NCBI GenBank assembly: GCA_902786725.1
Contig: CADADP010000016.1
Span: 1 to 50,567 of the forward strand
Reading direction: 5' to 3'
Length of the DNA: 50,567 bases
Source: an uncultured Bacteroidales bacterium
Lineage (GTDB): Bacteria; Bacteroidota; Bacteroidia; Bacteroidales; Muribaculaceae
Positions 39,999 through 48,995 of this stretch are shown piece by piece (the stretch's first letter is position 1; every line of letters begins with the position of its first letter). The notes beneath the pieces were generated by a model. It saw only the letters and a program-made list of their open reading frames with translations, ran no database searches and was not told the DNA's origin. The position numbers were made by a program, and so were the translations under genes.

Positions 39999-41186
39999 AT
40001 GAAATTATTACAAGAAAAGTTGTCGGCGTACAAAGCGCCGCAGGAGGCCAAGGCCGCCGGGATATACCCTTATTTCCGGGCTATCGCAAGTGAGCAGGAT
40101 ACAGAAGTGATAATCAACGGCAAAAAAGTGCTGATGTTCGGCTCTAACTGCTACACCGGACTTGTGAATCACCCACGAATCAAACAAGCCGCCATCGAGG
40201 CAATTAAGAAATACGGAACAGGCTGCGCCGGCTCACCGTTCCTTAACGGCACGCTCGACCTGCACAAAGAGTGCGAGCGCCGCTTGGCCGACTATGTTCA
40301 CAAGGAAGACGCTATGATTTACAGCACGGGCTTCGGCGTGAACTTGGGTGTGGTCTCTACTCTAACCGGGCGCGACGATTATATCCTCTGGGATGAGCAG
40401 GACCATGCATCGATTATCGAGGGTCGTCGCTTGTCGTTTTCCACACCGCTGAAGTATAAGCACAACGATATGGCATCGCTCGAGGCCCAGCTGAAGCGTT
40501 GTGAGCCCGACCGCGTGAAACTCATCGTTACCGATGGAGTGTTCTCGATGGAAGGCGATGTGTGTAAGTTACCCGATATCGTGGACCTTGCTCGCAAGTA
40601 CAACGCCAGTGTTATGGTGGATGAGGCTCACTCGATAGGCGTATTTGGCGAGGGTGGACGTGGCGTGTGCCACCACTTCGGGTTGCAAGACGAGGTTGAC
40701 CTCATCATGGGCACATTCAGCAAGTCGTTTGCCTCGCTGGGTGGATTCATCGCTACCGATAGCGTAATCACCAACTATCTGCGCCACCACTCGCGCTCGT
40801 ATATTTTCACCGCCAGCATCACTCCGGCCTCAACGGCAGCCGTGATGACGGCGCTCGATATTATGCAAGAGGAGCCCGAGCGACAGAAGCACCTGTGGGA
40901 CATCACCCACTACGCCCTGGATGGATTCCGCAACATGGGTTGCGAGATAGGTAACACCGAGACGCCTATCATACCGCTTTATATACGCGACAACAACAAG
41001 ACGTTTGCCATAGTGCGCGACCTCTTCAATGAGGGAATCTTCGTGAACCCGGTGGTGTCTCCCGCTGTGGCTCCAACCGACACTCTTATCCGCTTCAGCC
41101 TTATGGCCACGCACACTCGCGAGCAGGTGACTGTGGCACTGGAGAAGATACAAAAGGTGTTCCGCAGTTATAACCTGATTCCCTGA
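39999..41186 (+). CDS. spt: Serine palmitoyltransferase-like alpha-oxoamine synthase
   Basis: The 395-residue enzyme belongs to the alpha-oxoamine synthase group of fold-type I PLP proteins. VLMFGSNCYTGL, the GTGCAGSPFLNGTLDLHKECE loop, the DEAHSIGVFGEGGRG cofactor site and the Schiff-base lysine K242 in GTFSKSFASLGGF are visible. The whole sequence looks most like the Bacteroides/Porphyromonas enzyme that condenses serine with palmitoyl-CoA to start sphingolipid synthesis. Glycine C-acetyltransferase is the nearest alternative. The frame is open from a TTG at 39984, but ATG 39999 gives the expected MKLLQEKL start. A strong terminator follows. Confidence 0.88.
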   Translation: MKLLQEKLSAYKAPQEAKAAGIYPYFRAIASEQDTEVIINGKKVLMFGSNCYTGLVNHPRIKQAAIEAIKKYGTGCAGSPFLNGTLDLHKECERRLADYVHKEDAMIYSTGFGVNLGVVSTLTGRDDYILWDEQDHASIIEGRRLSFSTPLKYKHNDMASLEAQLKRCEPDRVKLIVTDGVFSMEGDVCKLPDIVDLARKYNASVMVDEAHSIGVFGEGGRGVCHHFGLQDEVDLIMGTFSKSFASLGGFIATDSVITNYLRHHSRSYIFTASITPASTAAVMTALDIMQEEPERQKHLWDITHYALDGFRNMGCEIGNTETPIIPLYIRDNNKTFAIVRDLFNEGIFVNPVVSPAVAPTDTLIRFSLMATHTREQVTVALEKIQKVFRSYNLIP

Positions 41187-41257
41187 TCTGGTCACAACTG
41201 AAAAGCCGGAAACACAAAACTTTATTCAAGAGAATAATCATTGCTGTATTTTGATTA

Positions 41258-41290
41258 GGCGTTACTTGCGCGAGCAAGTAACGCCTTTTT
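41258..41290 (+). terminator. Rho-independent terminator
   Basis: GGCGTTACTTGC (41258-41269) pairs perfectly with GCAAGTAACGCC (41274-41285) around GCGA, followed by TTTTT. It ends the spt transcript. Confidence 0.92.
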
Positions 41291-41413
41291 CCAATTAATG
41301 GAAAAGATGAATAACGTGCCGAAAAACATGTTCTGATACTGTTTAAAACATGCGAAAAAGCTTGGTAAATTAAAAATAATTTATACAGGCCAGAAAAATA
41401 ATAGGAAAAATGC

Positions 41414-41442
41414 TTGGTTAAGTAGTTTTTTTAGTAATTTCG
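41414..41442 (+). promoter_or_regulatory. Weak promoter before the pRiA4b ORF-3-like gene
   Basis: TTGG, 17 nt and TAATTTCG (41435-41442), one base off the consensus in each box. The rest of the gap 41187-41503 has only the terminator. Confidence 0.35.
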
Positions 41443-41503
41443 CAACGTCAAAAGACAAGTCACAACTATTAAAAGTACGTTACACATACAATAATAATAA
41501 ATT

Positions 41504-42049
41504 ATGATTTACAGATTCGTGGTTGGCTCGGAAGAAGCCGAGAATTTTAAGTTGGAAATAGCAATTGATTCAGAAGACACTTTCGACCGCTTGCGCAATG
41601 TGATACTGGATGCCGCCGGATACAACAAGGAGCAGATGGACTCGTTCTATATTTGCGACGACGAGTGGAACAAGGAGAAGGAAGTGACATATATGGATAT
41701 GGGCTCGGATAGCGATGTGGACTTGTGGATTATGGAAGACACGCACCTGAGTGAACTCATCGATGAAGAGGGCCAGAAACTGAAATTCGTGTTCGATTAC
41801 ATGACAGAGCGCTACTTCTATATGCGTCTCAAAGAAATGATTCCGGGCAAGAACCTTCGCGACCCCTTGTGCGAGAGCAAGGTTGGTAAAGCTCCTATTG
41901 AGACTGTGGATTTGGAGGTCTATAGCGACAAGTTTACTAAGATTGAAACACCCAGTATCGACGAGCTGGATGCAGAATTCTATGGCGACGAGTCGTTCAG
42001 CGATGATGAGCTGACCGACTTGGAGGAACTTGATAGCGACACCCTATAG
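41504..42049 (+). CDS. Plasmid pRiA4b ORF-3-like family protein
   Basis: The 181-residue protein begins with MIYRFVVGSEEAENFKLEIA and has the conserved DSFYICDDEWNKEKEVTYMD and KLKFVFDYMTERYFYMRL blocks of the pRiA4b ORF-3 family, a beta-grasp-like fold of unknown function. The last 40 residues are strongly acidic (SIDELDAEFYGDESFSDDEL). Despite the family name, there is no sign of a plasmid or transposon at this place, and chromosomal copies are common in Bacteroidetes. It stands 113 bases before the DUF4254/GT9 pair. Confidence 0.85.
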   Translation: MIYRFVVGSEEAENFKLEIAIDSEDTFDRLRNVILDAAGYNKEQMDSFYICDDEWNKEKEVTYMDMGSDSDVDLWIMEDTHLSELIDEEGQKLKFVFDYMTERYFYMRLKEMIPGKNLRDPLCESKVGKAPIETVDLEVYSDKFTKIETPSIDELDAEFYGDESFSDDELTDLEELDSDTL

Positions 42050-42162
42050 GTCGTCACCGGGGGTGAGCCGGAAAAAGATGGAATTTTCAATTCAGGCGGG
42101 TTTAATAAAGTTTAGAAAGAATTATTAGAAGCAGTCGTGTAGCGTGAAGCGAACAACGAGGG

Positions 42163-42771
42163 ATGAGGAATTTTATTGACAATTGTTACAAGATTTTTGA
42201 GGAAGCAATAAGAGCGTATCATGTTACCGACGACGTGGATGCCGTGATGCCCAATCCCTACGAGGATGGAACAATTGAGCATAAGTTGTTCACGAAGAAC
42301 TGGATCGACACCGTTCAGTGGCACCTTGAGGACATTATTCGCGATCCGGATATAGACCCTGTGACCGCATTGGCGATAAAACGCCGCATCGACCGCAGTA
42401 ACCAAGAGCGTACCGACCTTGTGGAGCAACTCGACACCTACTTTCGCGCGCATTTTGCCGAGGTGAAAATGCTCCCCGACGCCACAATCAACACCGAAAG
42501 CCCGGCGTGGGCACTCGACCGCTTGTCGATATTGGCGCTTAAGATATATCACATGCGTGAGCAGGCCGAGCGCGCCGATGCCGACGCAGAGCATAAGGCG
42601 AAATGTGCTGCCAAGTTGGCTGTGTTGCTTGAGCAGCGCATCGACCTCTCCACTGCTATTGTGCAACTGCTCGATGATATTGCCGCAGGCCGGAAGTACA
42701 TGAAGGTGTATCGCCAGATGAAGATGTATAACGACCCAGCGACCAACCCTGTGCTCTACGGCAAGAAATGA
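42163..42771 (+). CDS. DUF4254 family protein
   Basis: The 202-residue protein is mostly helical, with NWIDTVQWHLEDIIRDPDID and AIKRRIDRSNQERTDLVEQLD, sequences characteristic of DUF4254. No signal peptide. Function is unknown. Its stop overlaps the start of the glycosyltransferase family 9 gene by four bases (ATGA). In Bacteroidetes these two genes are typically neighbours, so a role in envelope polysaccharide assembly together with the transferase is a fair inference. Confidence 0.85.
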   Translation: MRNFIDNCYKIFEEAIRAYHVTDDVDAVMPNPYEDGTIEHKLFTKNWIDTVQWHLEDIIRDPDIDPVTALAIKRRIDRSNQERTDLVEQLDTYFRAHFAEVKMLPDATINTESPAWALDRLSILALKIYHMREQAERADADAEHKAKCAAKLAVLLEQRIDLSTAIVQLLDDIAAGRKYMKVYRQMKMYNDPATNPVLYGKK

Positions 42772-43820
42772 GCAAAAAACATACTCGCAACATACTTGTA
42801 ATCAGGCTCTCGGCACTTGGAGACGTGGCTATAATGCTCCCGGTGCTTTACCCGATATGCCGTGCCAATCCTGAGTGCCGGTTTGTGGTGCTTACGCGCA
42901 GTTATCCAGCACAAATCTTCGGTGCGGAGCGTCCCGGCAACCTGAAAGTGGTGGGTATCAATACCGACGATTATAAGGGCTTCGGCGGAATGTGGCGGCT
43001 AGCGCGTGAGTTGCACCGCGACTATGGTATAGATGCCGTTGCCGATTTGCACTCGGTGCTACGCTCGCACGTAATAGACGCGTGGATGCTACTGCATGGC
43101 GTAGGTGTGGCGCGCATACGCAAAGGCCGAAGTGAAAAGCGCGCCCTCACGCGAGGCAAAATACACCATCAACTCACCACTACCCATGCTCGCTATGACG
43201 CAGTGTTTCGCAGGCTCGGAATCACAGCACGTGGGGGGCGATTCGCTCCGCTCAGGCCCGATGACGACACCACCATGCTCGGACGTGGCAAGAAAGCCGG
43301 CGAGCGCTGGATAGCCGTGGCTCCGTTTTCGCAACACAAGGGCAAAGAATATCCGTTTGAGAAGGTGGCGCAGGTGGTGGACGAACTCGCTGCGGAAAAG
43401 GACGTTACGGTGCTGCTATTCGGTGGAGGAGAGAAAGAAAAAGCGGCGCTGTCTCAACTCGCCGCAGGCAGGACCAACGTTGTGTCGGTGGCGGCGATTG
43501 ACCACAGACTAACTGATGAATTATTGCTGATGTCGCAGTGCGACGTGATGCTAAGTATGGACAGCGCGAATATGCATTTGGCGTCGCTCGTGGGGCTGAG
43601 AGTGATAAGCATCTGGGGGGGCACACATCCTTATTGCGGTTTTATGGGCTACGGGCAGAGCCTCGGTGATGCGGTTCAACGCGACGACCTGCAATGTCGC
43701 CCATGCTCGGTATTCGGTAACAAACCTTGCCGCTACGGCGACTATCGCTGCTTGAACGGCATCGACCCGGCAGTGGTGGCCGAAAAGCTGAGAAACGCGT
43801 GTCAAAGCGCCACTAATTAA
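42768..43820 (+). CDS. Glycosyltransferase family 9 (heptosyltransferase-like)
   Basis: The 350-residue GT-B protein begins NILVIRLSALGDVAIMLPVL, the N-terminal signature of ADP-heptose:LPS heptosyltransferases. The VAPFSQHKGKEYPFEKVAQV block follows, then MLSMDSANMHLASLVGLRVI and IWGGTHPYCGF in the donor-binding half. It is cytosolic, facing the inner membrane, and adds a heptose or related sugar to the lipopolysaccharide core. It overlaps the DUF4254 gene by four bases. The particular sugar is not readable. Confidence 0.9.
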   Translation: MSKKHTRNILVIRLSALGDVAIMLPVLYPICRANPECRFVVLTRSYPAQIFGAERPGNLKVVGINTDDYKGFGGMWRLARELHRDYGIDAVADLHSVLRSHVIDAWMLLHGVGVARIRKGRSEKRALTRGKIHHQLTTTHARYDAVFRRLGITARGGRFAPLRPDDDTTMLGRGKKAGERWIAVAPFSQHKGKEYPFEKVAQVVDELAAEKDVTVLLFGGGEKEKAALSQLAAGRTNVVSVAAIDHRLTDELLLMSQCDVMLSMDSANMHLASLVGLRVISIWGGTHPYCGFMGYGQSLGDAVQRDDLQCRPCSVFGNKPCRYGDYRCLNGIDPAVVAEKLRNACQSATN

Positions 43821-43898
43821 TATGTGTTTTAATCCGGTGGATATTTGTGTAAATAAGCGACAGCCGGCAGCGGTCGTGGCAGCGGTGGTTATTGGATA

Positions 43899-44759
43899 TT
43901 AACGCAGACGGGTGCGGTTGATTACCACCACAATTTTGCCCTTATTGTTCATGAACGCCATTTCGTTGTCGTTGATTCGCTTGCACGACTCGGTCTGCTC
44001 CAGCGCTATGAGCAGCGCGGTCTCAGTCTCGGCCAGTTCCTCACACACGTTTCGGGTGGGTGTTAGAGCCTCGAACTGCACGGCGAAGTCCTTAGTGGTG
44101 TCAATGTTGATGATGCCGCTCACAATGTTGCAACCGCTATTGATGTGAATTGTCTGCATCACAGCGTCAATGACCACCCGCATGTTCTTCTGCGACACGT
44201 TAGATGTGTTGATTTCCTTCACAATCCACGGTCCGTTGAGGAAGTCCAGATTCTGGCGTCGGAGTGTCATCACCACGTTGCCGCGGCTATTGAGCAAGTC
44301 CATATAGTCCATATTATAAAGGCGCGATACCCTAAACGCGGCCACTTCTTCGAGGCCCTTCATCACCGAGCGCTCACTTGTGGTGCTGTGACAAGGCACT
44401 GTGGTGGCAATCAGGTTACTGAACTTGATGTTGTCGCCGTTCAGAGTGAAATGGCCGTTGATGCTGTTGCATCCGTTGTTGCCATAGAGCTTGCCGCCAT
44501 TGAAATCCAAGTAGATATACGCTCGCGTGGGAGTTACCACTTTCTTTTTTTTCAGCGTCACGATATTCCATTCGCCATAGAGCTGGCGAGCGGGGTCACC
44601 TATCACCACCGGTTGTGGACTCTGGGTGCCTGGCGCCACGTTATCGGCAATGCTCACCGTGTGTTTCTCGTATTTTTGTTTCTTCTTGGCCGATGTGTCG
44701 AGCGGACACAGTGCCACGGCCGCTATGAGTGCTACTATTATTATGGATTTAATTTTCAT
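43899..44759 (-). CDS. Secreted protein with two META (HslJ-like) domains
   Basis: The 286-residue protein has an N-terminal signal peptide (about 1-24, ending DTSA|K). Two META domains follow. The first, about 65-165, has LYGEWNIVTL, GGKLYGNNGCNSINGHF and an MKGLEEVAAF helix. The second, about 170-285, has LNGPWIVKEI, IHINSGCNIVSGII and LIALEQTESCKRI. In each the N-G-C-N/S-G-C-N turn and a cysteine further on are kept, suggesting a disulfide. HslJ-type proteins are envelope stress proteins. It is convergent with the GT9 gene. Confidence 0.88.
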   Translation of the reverse strand: MKIKSIIIVALIAAVALCPLDTSAKKKQKYEKHTVSIADNVAPGTQSPQPVVIGDPARQLYGEWNIVTLKKKKVVTPTRAYIYLDFNGGKLYGNNGCNSINGHFTLNGDNIKFSNLIATTVPCHSTTSERSVMKGLEEVAAFRVSRLYNMDYMDLLNSRGNVVMTLRRQNLDFLNGPWIVKEINTSNVSQKNMRVVIDAVMQTIHINSGCNIVSGIINIDTTKDFAVQFEALTPTRNVCEELAETETALLIALEQTESCKRINDNEMAFMNNKGKIVVVINRTRLR

Positions 44760-44836
44760 TGCCTACATTGTGAAATTACATTTCAAACATTCAAATTTCG
44801 GCATTTTTCGTTAATAAAACAAATTTCTGCCCTGCA

Positions 44837-44871
44837 TTTGCCCCGAAAAATAAGAAAAAGCACTATTTTTG
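44837..44871 (+). promoter_or_regulatory. Promoter of the TPR gene
   Basis: TTTG (44837-44840), 23 nt and TATTTTTG (44864-44871). The spacing is a little long. The leader would be about 40 nt. Confidence 0.45.
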
Positions 44872-44915
44872 CTAAACAAAACGCTAATTACCCCCCTTAT
44901 CGGGCCTCATAAGCA

Positions 44916-46871
44916 ATGAAGTGTGCAATCCACATATTAAGGAGCCTGACCGCGTTGGTGGCGGTGTTGCTGGGCGTGTTCGGTGCCGATGGACAAATCA
45001 ACACCGACCAGGTGCTCAACATCGGTCGCAATGCAATGTACTTTGAAGACTACATCCTCTCGATACAGTATTTTAATCAGGTAATCAATGCCAAGCCATA
45101 TCTGGCAGAGCCGTATTTCTATCGATCTGTGGCAAAAATCAGTCTCGACGACTTCAAGGGCGCTGAGGAGGATGCAACGCTCTCGATTGAGCGCAACCCG
45201 TTTATTACCGATGCCTATCAGGTTCGTGGTGTGGCTCGCCAGAACCTTCGCAACTTTGCCGGAGCCATCGAGGACTACGGTGCCGGGCTGCGACTTATGC
45301 CTGAGGACAAAACGTTCCTGTTCAACAAGGCCGTGTGCGAAGAGGCGCTTAAGCGGTATGATGATGCCGACTCCACCTATCGCCGTCTGCTAAGCATCGA
45401 CTCGCGTAACGACCGCGCATACTTTGAACTGAACAAGAACAACCCTAACGCCTTCTCAATGCGCTCGCACATACTGATGCGATACACAAAAGACTACAAG
45501 AAGGCGCTGGCCGACATTGAAGAGGCCATAAAACTTGACCCGAAGTTTGCCGGCTACTTTATTAATCGCGCGTATATGAAGTATAACCTCGACGATTACT
45601 TCGGGGCCAAGAGTGACTACGATTACGCTCTGGGGCTCGACCCCCTGAGCGTGGAGGGGCATTTCAACCGTGGCTTGCTACTGGCCGAAGTGGGGGAGAA
45701 CAATAAGGCTATTGAGGACTTCTCGTTTGTGCTGCGGCGCGACGCAACTAATTTTATGGCCCTCTACAACCGCGCTATGCTCTATTCCAAGACGGGCCAG
45801 CACCGCCTTGCACTGACCGACTACAACACTATGCTTGATAAGTATCCTGACCGTTTGGGCGATAAAAAAGGCGGCGACCGCGACTACGACAAAGCGCTGA
45901 GCATTTTCAAGAGCAAAAAGACACACACATCGGATTTCGACCCGTCCAAACTGGAGATGGAGCGTATGCGTGAGCGCGAAGAACGGCGCATGGCCGGCGA
46001 AGAAGTCGAGACCAGCAAGGAAGTTATCACGCGGTTCAACGACCTGCTCACCGTGGATACCGACCTCAATACAAAGCCTGAGTATAACAATCGCACTCGC
46101 GGCCATGTACAGAACATGAACATGGACATTGAGCCGGAACCAATGTTTGTGCTATCGTATTATAATCCTGATGCCGGACTTGGGAGCCGCACTCACTATA
46201 TGCGCGAAATCACCGATGTGAACGAGTCGCATTTGCTCGCTCGGCAGCTTACGCTCATCTCGGGTGAGAACCGGCTGTCGGAATCTGAAATCAAGGAGCA
46301 CTTTGCCAGCATCGAGTATTATAACGGCCTGCTTGCCGCCGAACGTCCTCGCTCGGTGGATTATCTGGGCCGAGCCATGGACTACTTTCTGGTGAAAAAC
46401 GTGGAGCAGACCGTCGCCGATGCTTCTCGAGCGCTGGAAATCAGTCCCAAGTTCACTCTGGCCTATTTTTTGCGTGCAACCGCGCTTTTCGTAAAATGGC
46501 AGATGGACGAAAAGGCTGCCGCTCAGCCGGCGGCCGACAAATCTGCCGACAAGATGATGCGTGACAAAGAGACTCAAGTCGCTATGGGACGTATCATTGC
46601 CGACCTGGACCAAGTGATAAAACTGTCGCCCAAGAATGTTTATGCCTACTTCGATAAGGGCAATGTCTATATGACCGCGGGCGACCTTACAAGTGCCATA
46701 AGTTGCTATACAAGTGCCATAGAACTGAAGCCCGATATGGGCGAGGCCTACTATAACCGCGGACTGATGTATATGCGCCTGGGCAACAAGGAACGTGGCA
46801 TAGCCGACCTGAGCAAAGCCGGTGAACTTGGTATCCTACCCAGCTATAACGTACTCAAGCGGATGCGATGA
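44916..46871 (+). CDS. Secreted tetratricopeptide-repeat protein
   Basis: The 651-residue protein has an N-terminal signal peptide (residues about 1-26, ending GADG|Q) and at least nine TPR units. One group is at about 30-320 (YILSIQYFNQVINAKPYLAE, YKKALADIEEAIKLDPKFAG, NKAIEDFSFVLRRDATNFM). A second group is at 480-640 (LTSAISCYTSAIELKPDMGE). A charged linker of about 100 residues (MERMREREERRMAGEEVE) separates them. TPR scaffolds bind peptides, and here it would act in the periplasm. It is followed after 23 bases by the YjbR gene. Confidence 0.88.
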   Translation: MKCAIHILRSLTALVAVLLGVFGADGQINTDQVLNIGRNAMYFEDYILSIQYFNQVINAKPYLAEPYFYRSVAKISLDDFKGAEEDATLSIERNPFITDAYQVRGVARQNLRNFAGAIEDYGAGLRLMPEDKTFLFNKAVCEEALKRYDDADSTYRRLLSIDSRNDRAYFELNKNNPNAFSMRSHILMRYTKDYKKALADIEEAIKLDPKFAGYFINRAYMKYNLDDYFGAKSDYDYALGLDPLSVEGHFNRGLLLAEVGENNKAIEDFSFVLRRDATNFMALYNRAMLYSKTGQHRLALTDYNTMLDKYPDRLGDKKGGDRDYDKALSIFKSKKTHTSDFDPSKLEMERMREREERRMAGEEVETSKEVITRFNDLLTVDTDLNTKPEYNNRTRGHVQNMNMDIEPEPMFVLSYYNPDAGLGSRTHYMREITDVNESHLLARQLTLISGENRLSESEIKEHFASIEYYNGLLAAERPRSVDYLGRAMDYFLVKNVEQTVADASRALEISPKFTLAYFLRATALFVKWQMDEKAAAQPAADKSADKMMRDKETQVAMGRIIADLDQVIKLSPKNVYAYFDKGNVYMTAGDLTSAISCYTSAIELKPDMGEAYYNRGLMYMRLGNKERGIADLSKAGELGILPSYNVLKRMR

Positions 46872-46894
46872 TTAAGTAGGAATAACTTTGTGAT

Positions 46895-47269
46895 ATGAAT
46901 ATCGAAGACTATCGGGATTTTTGCCTGTCGCTGGGCGACGACGTTGTGGAGAAACTGCCTTTCACCGCGTTTCGTTATGCCACTGAGGTGCTGGTGTTTT
47001 ATGTCAGCGGACATATGTTCTCGTTTTTCGATTGCGATGATTTTAGCGTCATCACGCTAAAATGTGACCCGGCTCAAATCGAGGATTTGAGAGAACGATA
47101 TAGCTGTGTGGGAAAGCCGTTTAACCTGTCGCCTAAGTATTGGATAGGAATCAACCCCAAGACCGCGCCCGACGAGCTACTACAGACCCTCACACGCCAA
47201 TCCTACGAGATAGTAAAAACTAAGTATAAGGCCAAACAAAGTAGCCGGCGGCACTATCATGAAGAATAG
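46895..47269 (+). CDS. MmcQ/YjbR family protein
   Basis: The 124-residue protein matches the MmcQ/YjbR family of CyaY-like fold. It begins MNIEDYRDFCLSLG and has EKLPFTAFRYATEVLVFYV, SVITLKCDPAQIEDLRERY and NLSPKYWIGINP. Family members have been described as DNA-binding or as partners of mitomycin resistance proteins, but the molecular role is unsettled. It ends in a basic tail (KTKYKAKQSSRRHYHEE). It probably is read with the TPR gene. Confidence 0.88.
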   Translation: MNIEDYRDFCLSLGDDVVEKLPFTAFRYATEVLVFYVSGHMFSFFDCDDFSVITLKCDPAQIEDLRERYSCVGKPFNLSPKYWIGINPKTAPDELLQTLTRQSYEIVKTKYKAKQSSRRHYHEE

Positions 47270-47297
47270 GACTTGGACTGAAAGTTGAGCCATCTGT

Positions 47298-47327
47298 TTT
47301 GTGTGTCGCTTAAATTCATTAACTTTG
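47298..47327 (+). promoter_or_regulatory. Promoter of the outer-membrane protein gene
   Basis: TTTG (47298-47301), 18 nt and TAACTTTG (47320-47327), close to consensus. The leader would be about 36 nt. Confidence 0.65.
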
Positions 47328-47369
47328 CGGCGATAATTAAGTAAGAATATTCACTAAATCATATCAATC

Positions 47370-48098
47370 ATGTTAAAATTTAAGACAATAATCGTGGCCG
47401 CCATCGTTGCTTGCTCGTTTAGCCATGCAAGTGCGGCCGATTTTCCCGCACTTTCCATGCCGTTGAAATCGGGCGATAAACCCGCTAAAGAGAAATGTGA
47501 CAATGATAGCGTCGAAAAGAAATGGAGTGTGATATGCAGTGGCTTCCATTATGGCTGGGGTGGCACAAATTCTGGAGGGTTCACTTCCACATCGAGCGAA
47601 GTGGGTGTGATGAACGTGATAGGCGTTCAGTACCGGTTTGGACATTATAATTATATCTCGCTTGGTGCCGGCTATGAGGCTAAGTTCTACAAACTGAAAA
47701 AGAACTACTGCTTTGATCGACTCGACGACGGAGTGCTGGAGATAACAGATTGGGACCCGACACTGGAGAATCGCAAATCGTCAATTACTATCCACACGAT
47801 TCAGTTCCCACTGCTTTATCGCAAGCGGTTTAACTGCAAGCTGGGTTTGCACGCCGGCGTGATTCTCGACTGGAATGTGTACTGCTCATATACCAACAAG
47901 TACAAGGCGGGCAAAACCACAATCAGAGCCAACACCTCGGGGTTGAAGCAGAACAAGGTGACGGTTGATTTTATGGCCGGTATATCCTTTAAGGCTCTGG
48001 GAATATATGCTCGTTTCACCCCGTGCAAGGTCTTTAAGAACGGTTGGGGTCCTGAGATGAAGAATACTTGGACTTTGGGTCTGACTCTGGGAATCTGA
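47370..48098 (+). CDS. Putative outer-membrane beta-barrel protein
   Basis: The 242-residue protein has a signal peptide (about 1-22, ending ASAA|D). Amphipathic strands follow (VIGVQYRFGHYNYISLGAGY, IHTIQFPLLYRKRFNCKLGL, HAGVILDWNVYCSYTNKY), ending in WTLGLTLGI. It looks like an eight- to ten-stranded barrel of the porin/PorT-like kind. No binding or catalytic motif was recognised. It has its own promoter and a terminator, so it is a single gene. Confidence 0.75.
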   Translation: MLKFKTIIVAAIVACSFSHASAADFPALSMPLKSGDKPAKEKCDNDSVEKKWSVICSGFHYGWGGTNSGGFTSTSSEVGVMNVIGVQYRFGHYNYISLGAGYEAKFYKLKKNYCFDRLDDGVLEITDWDPTLENRKSSITIHTIQFPLLYRKRFNCKLGLHAGVILDWNVYCSYTNKYKAGKTTIRANTSGLKQNKVTVDFMAGISFKALGIYARFTPCKVFKNGWGPEMKNTWTLGLTLGI

Positions 48099-48132
48099 CG
48101 GGCTAAATCAGTATCTTCATAACACATATAAT

Positions 48133-48169
48133 AATGGTGCGCCAAAAACACTTGGTTTGGCGCACCATT
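48133..48169. terminator. Perfect 14-bp hairpin between convergent genes
   Basis: AATGGTGCGCCAAA (48133-48146) pairs with TTTGGCGCACCATT (48156-48169) around a 9-nt loop. A few T follow on the plus strand. It likely serves both the outer-membrane protein and the ZIP gene. Confidence 0.75.
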
Positions 48170-48191
48170 ATTGTGTTACCTTATTTCTGGT

Positions 48192-48974
48192 CTATCCCAG
48201 CACTACGTCGAGCATCATCATCAGCACAAACCCCACAGCAAACCCTATTGTGCTCAGGTTGCTGTGCTCGCCCGAAGAAGCCTCGGGAATCAGCTCCTCC
48301 ACCACCACATATATCATCGCTCCGGCTGCAAACGACAGCAAATACGGCATTGCAGGCGTGAGCACAGTGGCAAGAAGCATCACCGCTATGGCGCCCAGTG
48401 GCTCCACGACACCGCTCAGACTGCCTATCGCGAATGAGCGCCACTTGCTGTTGCCGGCGGCACGCATGGGCATAGAGATTATTGCCCCTTCGGGCACATT
48501 TTGGATGGCTATCCCTATCGATACGGCAAGCGCAGTGGCAAGAGTCAGGTTGGCCGTGCCGGTTTCGGCTCCGGCAAGTACCACACCCACGGCCATGCCC
48601 TCGGGCAGATTGTGGATGGTTACGGCCAGCGCCAGCATAGCTGTGCGCGACAGGTGAGAACGTGGGCCTTCGGGTAGGGATGAATCCAAATGCAAGTGAG
48701 GTGTTACCTCATCAATCATAAGCAAGAAACACACACCCAGCACGAATCCCACTGCGGCCGGAAGCACCGACCACCTGCCGGCCGCCGCTTCCATTTCTAT
48801 AGCCGGTATCAGTAGCGACCACACGGCGGCAGCCACCATCACGCCCGACGCGAATCCCAGCAGCGATTTCTGCGCGCGAGCCGACATACTGCCTTTCACG
48901 AAAAAGACAAATGCTGAGCCTATCACGGTTCCGGCCAGCGGAATCAGTAACCCTGTGATTAAAAACAAGTCCAT
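48192..48974 (-). CDS. ZIP-family divalent metal transporter (ZupT/GufA type)
   Basis: The 260-residue inner-membrane protein has eight hydrophobic helices. Helix IV has the metal site TIHNLPEGMAVGVVLA and helix V QNVPEGAIISMPM, with the H-N-x-P-E-G and N-x-P-E-G motifs of zinc-importing ZIP proteins. A histidine pair lies in the loop (TPHLHLDSSLPEG). It would import Zn2+ or other divalent cations such as Fe2+ or Mn2+. It is 21 bases after the thioesterase gene. Confidence 0.92.
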   Translation of the reverse strand: MDLFLITGLLIPLAGTVIGSAFVFFVKGSMSARAQKSLLGFASGVMVAAAVWSLLIPAIEMEAAAGRWSVLPAAVGFVLGVCFLLMIDEVTPHLHLDSSLPEGPRSHLSRTAMLALAVTIHNLPEGMAVGVVLAGAETGTANLTLATALAVSIGIAIQNVPEGAIISMPMRAAGNSKWRSFAIGSLSGVVEPLGAIAVMLLATVLTPAMPYLLSFAAGAMIYVVVEELIPEASSGEHSNLSTIGFAVGFVLMMMLDVVLG

Positions 48975-48995
48975 CGCTCGTGTGGATTAAAGCTC

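Noticed and set aside
41504-42049. pRiA4b ORF-3-like gene as sign of a plasmid or transposon
   Set aside because: The family name is historical; the gene lies outside the repeat-bounded island with host-like codon use and no mobility genes beside it.
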